This document shows, piece after piece, positions 1 through 5,006 of a stretch of 5,006 nt of DNA. A model generated the notes under the pieces. The model ran no database searches. It saw only the letters and a list, made by a program, of their open reading frames with translations, and had not been told where the DNA came from. The position numbers were made by a program, and so were the translations under genes. This DNA is from Clostridiales bacterium (GTDB lineage Bacteria > Bacillota > Clostridia > Oscillospirales > Ruminococcaceae). Numbering within the stretch: the stretch's first letter is position 1; each line of letters opens with the position of its first letter. The stretch lies in NCBI GenBank assembly GCA_012799315.1, contig JAAZLM010000244.1, positions 1-5,006 of the forward strand. The letters run 5' to 3'.

Positions 1-234
1 AATAAAGATCAAGTGCTCGACGGTATAACGGGATATTCTTTTACCGATGCAAGCGATATGTACGATAAATTAAAGATATTAATGGGCCAATCCGCAGAAG
101 AAAAAGAGCGGCAAAGGGATATTGTTCGTGCATCTGTCGAACGGGCGAACGATGAAAAATTCTCTAGCTATCTAATCGATATATATGAAGAGGTTATAGC
201 AACATCAAGGAGTGCCAAAGGTATAAAATCATGA
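1..234 (+). CDS. Glycosyltransferase, probable GT4 family, C-terminal fragment (cut by window edge)
   Basis: The reading frame is open from the first base, so this is the last 77 residues of a gene that begins outside the window. The visible part matches the usual tail of a GT-B fold, family 4 glycosyltransferase: a 'DGITGYSFTDASDMYDKLKILM' type segment (the nucleotide-sugar binding loop followed by the helix that assigns per-residue loss counts), then a charged helix, then a closing helix 'YLIDIYEEVI'. The sugar donor and acceptor cannot be seen. The gene overlaps the start of the cardiolipin synthase gene by four bases (ATGA), so the two are probably translationally coupled; this context makes a lipid acceptor, as in diacylglycerol glucosyltransferases, a reasonable but unproven guess. 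The catalytic N-terminal domain is not visible, so the family call rests on the tail alone. Confidence 0.68.
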   Translation, partial: NKDQVLDGITGYSFTDASDMYDKLKILMGQSAEEKERQRDIVRASVERANDEKFSSYLIDIYEEVIATSRSAKGIKS

Positions 235-1754
235 AAAAAATAATGAATGTTCTTAAATCCCGCTTATTAATCGTAGTTATTTTAATTGCAATTCAATTAT
301 CAATTCTACTATTGGCTATCGCATTCCTCAATGTTTACTATGTCTATTTCTATGCTTTGATGGAGTTTTTAAGCATCGTGCTTGCAATAAACATTGTCAA
401 CAAGAACACGAATCCGATGTTCAAACTTGCCTGGATTATTCCGATGCTCATCTTTCCGTTATTCGGCGGTATATTCTACCTCTTCCTTGGCAGGGGTGCT
501 TTATCGAATAAAATCAGGGCGAAGCTGAATGAGGCGCATGCCGAATCCGATGGGATTCTCCCTGAAAATGAGGGCATCTATGAGGATTTACGAGCAATTG
601 ATCCACGGGTCGCGCGCCAGTCCGAATATCTGAGATTCACGTCAAAGAGTCCACTATATCGCAATACGCAATCAGAATATCTATCACCGGGTGATGTGTT
701 CTTCAAAAGATTAATTTCCGAACTGAGAAAGGCTGAGAAATTCATCTTCCTTGAATATTTTATTATTAAAAAGGGTTATATGTGGGACACAATACTTGAT
801 ATTTTAAAAGAGAAAGCTGCAAATGGCGTCGATGTGCGGATTATATACGATGATTTTGGCACGATTGGCAGCCTTGAGCGGAATTATAATAAAAAGCTTG
901 AGGAATACGGTATAAAGGTATGTATTTTCAATCCGATAAAACCATCAATCGATGTACATATCAACTACCGTGATCATAGAAAGATTTGCGTTATCGATGG
1001 ATATATCGGCTTCACAGGTGGGATTAATATAGCCGATGAATATATCAATAAAAAGGATAGATTCGGTTATTGGATGGATTCAGCAATAGTTATCTATGGT
1101 GATGCTGTAAATAAATTGACAATTATGTTCTTGCAGATTTGGCATTTTACAACGGGTATTGCTCCCGAATATGAAGACTATCTTGTCAATAAGCCCTATC
1201 CTAGCGATGGATATGTGCAACCATTCAATGATGAGCCGCTCGACGATTATCATGTGTGTGAGCTCAGCCATATGAATATGATTAATATAGCAACTGATTA
1301 TATCTATATTACGACACCGTATTTGATTATCGATCATGAGATGCAAACTGCCCTCACTCTAGCATCGGATAGTGGTGTCGATGTGCGAATTATCACACCG
1401 CACATCCCCGATAAAAAGCTTGTTCATATGACTACACGTGCAAACTACCGCCCTTTAATCGAAAGTGGAGTTAAAATCTATGAATATGAGCCGGGATTCC
1501 TGCATTCTAAGAGCATTGTCGTCGATGATGAACTCGGCATAGTCGGTACAACGAATTTCGATTATAGGAGTTTTTACTTGCATTTTGAAAATGGTATTTG
1601 GCTATATCGCACTAAGAGTGTGCAGCAAATTAAAGATGACTATCTTAAAATTCTCGACGAATGCAAGGAAATCACCCTTGAATTCTGTGATAAAATTCCA
1701 CTACCTGTGCGGCTGCTAAGCTCCATTATAAAATTATTTTCACCATTGATGTAG
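231..1754 (+). CDS. cls: Cardiolipin synthase (phospholipase D superfamily, ClsA type)
   Basis: A 507-residue membrane enzyme, the usual length for bacterial Cls, that condenses two phosphatidylglycerol molecules into cardiolipin and glycerol. Hydrophobic segments lie at about residues 11-33, 35-57 and 66-87; the last carries the PLDNc signature (W68, P71, P76, GG 79-80, LGRG near 86-89). Two phospholipase D domains follow. The first HKD motif is H249-x-K251-x4-D256, followed by GFTGGINIADEY; the second is H425-x-K427-x4-D432, followed by GTTNFDYRS. Both catalytic motifs are intact, so the enzyme should be active at the cytoplasmic membrane. ATG 231 is chosen because it overlaps the stop of the upstream glycosyltransferase (ATGA) and has AAAGG at 217-221, nine bases upstream. 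An in-frame ATG at 243 is an alternative with poorer support. A strong inverted repeat starts two bases after the stop codon. Other PLD-family enzymes are unlikely given the PLDNc region plus two HKD motifs. Confidence 0.95.
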   Translation: MKKIMNVLKSRLLIVVILIAIQLSILLLAIAFLNVYYVYFYALMEFLSIVLAINIVNKNTNPMFKLAWIIPMLIFPLFGGIFYLFLGRGALSNKIRAKLNEAHAESDGILPENEGIYEDLRAIDPRVARQSEYLRFTSKSPLYRNTQSEYLSPGDVFFKRLISELRKAEKFIFLEYFIIKKGYMWDTILDILKEKAANGVDVRIIYDDFGTIGSLERNYNKKLEEYGIKVCIFNPIKPSIDVHINYRDHRKICVIDGYIGFTGGINIADEYINKKDRFGYWMDSAIVIYGDAVNKLTIMFLQIWHFTTGIAPEYEDYLVNKPYPSDGYVQPFNDEPLDDYHVCELSHMNMINIATDYIYITTPYLIIDHEMQTALTLASDSGVDVRIITPHIPDKKLVHMTTRANYRPLIESGVKIYEYEPGFLHSKSIVVDDELGIVGTTNFDYRSFYLHFENGIWLYRTKSVQQIKDDYLKILDECKEITLEFCDKIPLPVRLLSSIIKLFSPLM

Positions 1755-1755
1755 A

Positions 1756-1787
1756 GAAATCCCCGATTAATCTTAATCGGGGATTTC
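1756..1787 (+). terminator. Perfect 15-bp inverted repeat, likely intrinsic terminator of the cls block
   Basis: GAAATCCCCGATTAA (1756-1770) and TTAATCGGGGATTTC (1773-1787) are exact reverse complements separated by TC, so the RNA would form a long hairpin with a CCCC/GGGG core. It begins one base after the cls stop codon. The + strand downstream sequence is T-rich (TTATCGTTAATTT) but has no clean T run. The stem is symmetric, so it could also act on transcripts arriving from the acyl-CoA ligase gene, which ends at 1822 on the opposite strand; the - strand side beyond the stem (TCTACATCAATGG) is less T-rich, so + strand termination is favoured. Confidence 0.82.
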
Positions 1788-1821
1788 TTATCGTTAATTT
1801 GCTATCTTGAAGTGGATAATT

Positions 1822-3465
1822 CTACTTATCCTCTCCTCTTATCTCAACTCGCCTTATCTTACCGCTAATTGTCTTTGGCAACTCGTCAACGAATTCGACA
1901 ATTCGTGGATATTTATATGGGGCGGTCGCCTCTTTAACATGGTTTTGAATTTCCTTCGCCAATTCATCACTTGCTGTATAGCCCTGTGCTAGGACGATCG
2001 TCGCTTTAACAACCTGACCCCTGATCGGATCGGGCGCACCTGTGACGGCACATTCAATCACTGCGGGATGTTCTATTAGGACACTTTCAATCTCGAATGG
2101 GCCAATCCGATAGCCCGATGCTTTAATTAAATCATCGGTTCTTCCTACATACCAGTAATATCCGTCCTCATCATACCATGCAGTATCGCCTGTATGGTAT
2201 AGTCCATCATGCCACATTTTATTAGTTAGTTCTTCATTGAGGTAGTATCCGCCGAACATTCCAGGCTGCTCTCTGCTACTAGTCCGAATAACTATTTCGC
2301 CAACTTCACCCGCCGGAACAGTATTGCCATCTTCATCAACAATGTCAACATCGTATAGTGGGGATGGTTTACCCATTGAACCGGGCTTTGGCTCCATTCC
2401 CGTGAAATTCCCGACTAGGACAGTTGTTTCAGTCTGACCGAATGCCTCCATCAATTTAAGACCCGTGTATTCGTACCAGCGATTATAAACCTCGGGATTG
2501 AGTGCTTCCCCCGCTATGGTGGAATATTTTAAATTCGATAAATCATAATCGGCTAGCCCCTCTTTTATGAAGAAGCGGTACATCGTCGGTGGAGCGCAGA
2601 ACGATGTTACCTTATACTTTTCAATTACGCTGAGCATATCGGCAGGGACGAATCTATCAAAGTCGTATACGAATACGGCAGCGCCAAGTAGCATTTGCCC
2701 GTATAATTTGCCCCAGACGGACTTCGCCCAGCCCGTTTCCGATATTGTTAGATGCAGCCCATCATGAGCAACATTCTGCCAATGTTTCGCCGTGACGATA
2801 TGTGCTATCGGATAGCTAAAATCATGCACTACCATCTTTGGGTAGCCAGTCGTTCCAGAAGTAAAATACAGTAACATATCGTCGGATGCTTTTGTTGGCA
2901 TACGTTCAAACTCATCTGAATAGGAATCAAGCTCTTTATCAAAACTTGTCCAGCCATCACGCTCACCATTGACGATGATCTTGCTCGTTATCGCTTTATA
3001 CGTCTTCATGGCATCTTCTACATGATCGGTAACTTCACCATATGCAGTAGATATTACATGTTTAACGCTCGCCATTTCAAAGCGATATTCTAGATCCTTC
3101 CCCGTTAGGAGATTCGTGCCGGGGATACCGATTGCGCCGATCTTATGCAGTGCTAATATGATGAACCAGAATTGATAATGCCGCTTTAGGATTATCATGA
3201 CTTTATCGCCTTTTTTCACCCCTTGCGATAGGAGTAAATTCGCCGCCTTATTGGAGTACTGGCTCAATTCGCCATATGTGAATTGCCTTTCATCACCCTC
3301 AACATTACACCATACTAATGCACGGCGGTTAGGCTCTCTTTTCGCTATTTCGTCGATTACATCATAGCTGAAATTGAAATTATCATCGTGAGCGAATTCA
3401 AAGTGATTGAGTATGCCCTTATCATCGAATCCCTCTTTACAAAAGTTTTTATAAAATTCCTTCAT
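1822..3465 (-). CDS. AMP-forming acyl-CoA ligase, medium-chain ACSM-like
   Basis: A 547-residue member of the ANL adenylating superfamily, which activates a carboxylic acid with ATP to an acyl-adenylate and transfers it to coenzyme A. Visible core motifs in order: the phosphate-binding loop TSGTTGYPK (202-210), the segment ETGWAKSVWGKLYGQMLLGA (243-262), AFGQTETT (341-348), PGSMGKPSP (361-369), YHTGD (423-427), GRTDDLIKASGYRIGPFEIES (441-461) and the C-terminal PKTISGK with the adenylation lysine K536. The TGWAKS and PGSMGKPSP segments and the APYKYPR stretch (515-521) are characteristic of the medium-chain (ACSM) branch rather than acetyl-CoA synthetase or long-chain FadD. Length and motifs are complete. 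GGAGGA at 3475-3480 lies nine bases from the ATG and supports this start. It follows the XRE-cupin regulator gene by 18 bases, so the regulator probably controls it. The acid substrate (straight, branched or aromatic) cannot be read from the sequence. Confidence 0.92.
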   Translation of the reverse strand: MKEFYKNFCKEGFDDKGILNHFEFAHDDNFNFSYDVIDEIAKREPNRRALVWCNVEGDERQFTYGELSQYSNKAANLLLSQGVKKGDKVMIILKRHYQFWFIILALHKIGAIGIPGTNLLTGKDLEYRFEMASVKHVISTAYGEVTDHVEDAMKTYKAITSKIIVNGERDGWTSFDKELDSYSDEFERMPTKASDDMLLYFTSGTTGYPKMVVHDFSYPIAHIVTAKHWQNVAHDGLHLTISETGWAKSVWGKLYGQMLLGAAVFVYDFDRFVPADMLSVIEKYKVTSFCAPPTMYRFFIKEGLADYDLSNLKYSTIAGEALNPEVYNRWYEYTGLKLMEAFGQTETTVLVGNFTGMEPKPGSMGKPSPLYDVDIVDEDGNTVPAGEVGEIVIRTSSREQPGMFGGYYLNEELTNKMWHDGLYHTGDTAWYDEDGYYWYVGRTDDLIKASGYRIGPFEIESVLIEHPAVIECAVTGAPDPIRGQVVKATIVLAQGYTASDELAKEIQNHVKEATAPYKYPRIVEFVDELPKTISGKIRRVEIRGEDK

Positions 3466-3474
3466 TTTATTTTG

Positions 3475-3480
3475 TCCTCC
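3475..3480 (-). promoter_or_regulatory. Ribosome binding site of the acyl-CoA ligase gene
   Basis: GGAGGA on the - strand, nine bases before the ATG at 3465. It lies inside the 18-base gap after the regulator's stop codon, which leaves no room for a separate promoter and supports a bicistronic message. Confidence 0.85.
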
Positions 3481-3483
3481 ACC

Positions 3484-4047
3484 TTATTTGATTAATACAG
3501 CAAGGAATTCACAATCCTCACCGCCGGTCGCTATCATTCCATGTTTAGTGCTCGAATCATAGTAAATAGCATCGCCCGCTTCAAGAACCTCTGTTCGCTC
3601 GCCAATTACAACTTTAAGCTGTCCCTTTATAACGAAATCAAGCTCCTGCCCCTCGTGGGAAGATAGCTTAATCGGCTTTTCCTGCGCATCTTCCTCATAT
3701 GGTGCTGTGACTATCAGCGGCTCCATTTTTCTACCCTTAAATAGATATGCTAAATGCTGATAGGCAAATCTTTCCCTACGTTCGACCGCTAGTCCCTTTC
3801 CTTTACGAATGATAGAGTAGCTTTTTAGCTTCGGCGTTACCCCCGTTAGCAATTCAATTAAATCGACACCGAATTCACTCGCACATTTGTAGAGGAATGT
3901 CAGTGGGAAATCCTTCTCCCCACTCTCGTATGCAGTATATTCCTGCTCGGATATCCCTAGCCTGTCGGCAAAATCCTTCTCGGAAATCATTGCACTCTCA
4001 CGCAATCCCTTCAGCCTAGTTGCTACCTCCAAAATGCTATAATCCAT
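3484..4047 (-). CDS. XRE-family transcriptional regulator with C-terminal cupin domain
   Basis: A 187-residue two-domain regulator. Residues about 7-67 form an XRE/Cro-type helix-turn-helix (GLRESAMISEKDFADRLGIS, then EYTAYESGEKDFPLTFLYKCASEFGVDLIELLTG). After a basic linker (RKGKGLAVERRERF), residues about 108-187 form a cupin_2 barrel with H131-x3-E135-x6-G142 in the first motif and GDAIYYDSSTKHGM with H169 in the second. Of the two histidines of the classical HxH pair only H131 is present, so metal binding is uncertain; in this family the cupin usually senses a small ligand. The DNA-binding helix and cupin together are the SutR/PuuR-like architecture. The gene lies 18 bases upstream of the acyl-CoA ligase gene on the same strand, so the simplest inference is that it senses the ligase's substrate or product and controls the pair. 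The start is supported by AAGGAGGA six bases upstream. Confidence 0.92.
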   Translation of the reverse strand: MDYSILEVATRLKGLRESAMISEKDFADRLGISEQEYTAYESGEKDFPLTFLYKCASEFGVDLIELLTGVTPKLKSYSIIRKGKGLAVERRERFAYQHLAYLFKGRKMEPLIVTAPYEEDAQEKPIKLSSHEGQELDFVIKGQLKVVIGERTEVLEAGDAIYYDSSTKHGMIATGGEDCEFLAVLIK

Positions 4048-4053
4048 TGAAAA

Positions 4054-4061
4054 TCCTCCTT
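4054..4061 (-). promoter_or_regulatory. Ribosome binding site of the XRE-cupin regulator
   Basis: AAGGAGGA on the - strand, six bases before the ATG at 4047; an almost perfect anti-16S match that fixes the regulator's start. Confidence 0.85.
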
Positions 4062-4102
4062 ATATTTATACTTACCGCTCCCCCTAAGAGCAAAATAACA
4101 AA

Positions 4103-4672
4103 TTAAAAGAACATGTGCTCAATAAATATCTTCAGTCCAATACCTACTAAAACAATGCCGCCGACAATCTCCGCCCTAGTGCTGAGCATATCACCGCAAC
4201 ACTTCCCAATAAAAACTCCAGCAAAGCAGCATAGGAATGTGATGATCGCTATTGCTGAGGCGGCTCCTATAATGCCAACTCCCATTGCGGCAAAGGTCAC
4301 ACCGACAATTAACGCATCAATACTAGTCGCAACCGACTGCACCATCAATCCTGCGAATGTCATCCCCTCTCTATCGCAGTATTCTTCAGGATTTCGCATC
4401 TCTTTAATCGCTTCATAAATCATCTTACCGCCGATCGCACCAAGTAGTAGAAATGCAATATAGTGATCAATACTTTCAATATAAGAGGCAAATGTCCTGC
4501 CTAGTGAAAATCCGATTATCGGCATTAGCCCCTGAAATATGCCAAAAGATAATGCCATTGCAAATGCTCCCGATGCTTTCATTCCTCTAATGCACATTCC
4601 ATTCGCTATCGATACTGCGAACGCATCCATAGCAAGCGCTAATGCTAAAAGCAAAAGCTCAACTAGTCCCAT
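4103..4672 (-). CDS. mntP: Manganese efflux pump MntP
   Basis: A 189-residue inner-membrane protein of the MntP (formerly DUF204/YebN) family, which exports Mn2+ to prevent manganese toxicity. Six hydrophobic segments are visible at about residues 3-23, 34-56, 70-88, 106-129, 131-156 and 168-186, in two three-helix halves joined by a charged loop (89-104). The hallmark acidic residues in the matching half-repeats are present: D16 in LALAMDAFAVSIANG and D119 in VATSIDALIVGVTFA. Length is normal for the family. Two cysteine pairs, C148-C149 and C158-C159, are unusual. The ATG at 4672 has only a modest ribosome binding site (AGG about seven bases upstream), but the hydrophobic segment starting immediately after supports it. 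It lies 56 bases after the tgt stop and 55 bases before the regulator gene on the same strand. No manganese riboswitch (yybP-ykoY) fits in the short upstream gap. Confidence 0.94.
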   Translation of the reverse strand: MGLVELLLLALALAMDAFAVSIANGMCIRGMKASGAFAMALSFGIFQGLMPIIGFSLGRTFASYIESIDHYIAFLLLGAIGGKMIYEAIKEMRNPEEYCDREGMTFAGLMVQSVATSIDALIVGVTFAAMGVGIIGAASAIAIITFLCCFAGVFIGKCCGDMLSTRAEIVGGIVLVGIGLKIFIEHMFF

Positions 4673-4728
4673 TATATTACCTGCCCTTTCTATAAGCCTT
4701 GTTCTAATATCTATGCAGTTAAGCCAAA

Positions 4729-5006
4729 TTATATCCTTGTAGCTAGACGACTTGAATTCTTATTCCTGAATTCCTCGAACCTATCTTCATCTAGTGCATA
4801 ACGGATTTTCTCCATTAGAGTGTTGTAGAAATATAGATTATGCGCCACGGCAAGCCTCGATGCTAACATCTCGCCACTCTTAAACAAGTGCCTAATATAC
4901 GATCTTGAATGATTTTTACAAGTTGGGCATTGGCAATTTTCATCAATGGGGCGCTCGTCACTTTCATATTTTTGGTTCATTATATTCATGATACCATCCC
5001 ACGTGA
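4729..5006 (-). CDS. tgt: tRNA-guanine transglycosylase, C-terminal part (cut by window edge)
   Basis: The frame stays open to the right edge (residues TWDGI precede the ATG at 4989), so that ATG is an internal methionine, not the start; only about the last quarter of a protein of roughly 375 residues is visible. Tgt exchanges guanine 34 in the anticodon of Asp, Asn, His and Tyr tRNAs for preQ1, the queuosine precursor. The fragment carries the family's zinc site: C-x-C-x2-C (ENCQCPTCKN) and, 26 residues after the last cysteine, the histidine of AHNLYF. The segments YIRHLFKSGE, RLAVAHNLYF, LMEKIRYAL and EDRFEEFRN are typical of the bacterial Tgt C terminus. In many Firmicutes tgt is followed by yajC; here mntP follows instead, 56 bases downstream. 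The catalytic aspartates lie outside the window. Confidence 0.93.
   Translation of the reverse strand, partial: TWDGIMNIMNQKYESDERPIDENCQCPTCKNHSRSYIRHLFKSGEMLASRLAVAHNLYFYNTLMEKIRYALDEDRFEEFRNKNSSRLATRI

Noticed and set aside
1080..1346. Open frame on the - strand within cls.
   Set aside because: Fully antisense to the conserved Cls coding sequence, with no recognisable protein character.
1807..1992. Small open frame on the + strand after the cls terminator.
   Set aside because: It lies almost entirely antisense to the conserved C-terminal part of the acyl-CoA ligase and has no ribosome binding site or recognisable protein features.
2567..2767. Open frame on the + strand within the acyl-CoA ligase gene.
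   Set aside because: Fully antisense to conserved ligase sequence; no start signal or protein features.
4065..4093. Promoter-like pair on the - strand before the XRE-cupin gene: TTGCTC (4088-4093), 17-base spacer, TATAAA (4065-4070).
   Set aside because: The spacing is good, but transcription would begin near 4058, inside the ribosome binding site at 4054-4061, and the -35 box matches only three of six consensus bases. AT-rich chance is more likely.
4071..4093. Weak inverted repeats before the XRE-cupin gene (GCTC/GAGC, CTTA/TAAG) as a terminator of mntP or a regulator operator.
   Set aside because: Stems are only four base pairs, with no T run; not enough for either call.
4673..4728. Possible yybP-ykoY manganese riboswitch upstream of mntP.
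   Set aside because: The gap is only 56 bases, too short for the aptamer plus expression platform, and no matching paired elements are visible.
4113..4742. Two + strand open frames opposite mntP (4113-4418 and 4539-4742).
   Set aside because: They mirror the codons of a clear six-helix MntP and show no independent protein features; antisense shadows.

Overview
The window reads as an ordinary stretch of a low-to-mid GC Firmicutes chromosome, most likely a member of class Clostridia. This placement is inferred from the strong AGGAGG-type ribosome binding sites, the style of the proteins (Cls with an N-terminal PLDNc membrane region, MntP, XRE-cupin regulator beside an ACSM-like ligase) and the AT-leaning codon use. 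I would not name a genus. No mobile element, CRISPR array, RNA gene or phage gene is visible.

Layout: two converging blocks meet at about position 1790. On the + strand, the C-terminal end of a probable GT4 glycosyltransferase (1-234, cut by the window edge) overlaps by 4 bases (ATGA) a complete cardiolipin synthase (231-1754). A perfect 15-bp inverted repeat (1756-1787) follows directly and is the likely terminator of this block. On the - strand, reading from the right edge leftwards, come the C-terminal end of queuine/preQ1 tRNA-guanine transglycosylase (4729-5006, cut by the edge), the manganese exporter MntP (4103-4672), an XRE-family regulator with a C-terminal cupin domain (3484-4047) and an AMP-forming acyl-CoA ligase of the medium-chain ACSM type (1822-3465). 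The last two are 18 bases apart and almost certainly one transcript. The gaps of about 55 bases before mntP and before the regulator show no convincing terminator, so all four could be co-transcribed.

Function: the + strand block looks devoted to membrane lipids (sugar transfer, possibly to a lipid acceptor, and cardiolipin synthesis). The XRE-cupin/ligase pair looks like a locally regulated carboxylic-acid activation module whose substrate cannot be read from the sequence. Tgt and MntP are housekeeping functions (tRNA wobble-base modification, Mn2+ homeostasis).

I did not find a previously undescribed system. The most interesting item is the regulator/ligase pair of unknown substrate; the remaining observations are small.
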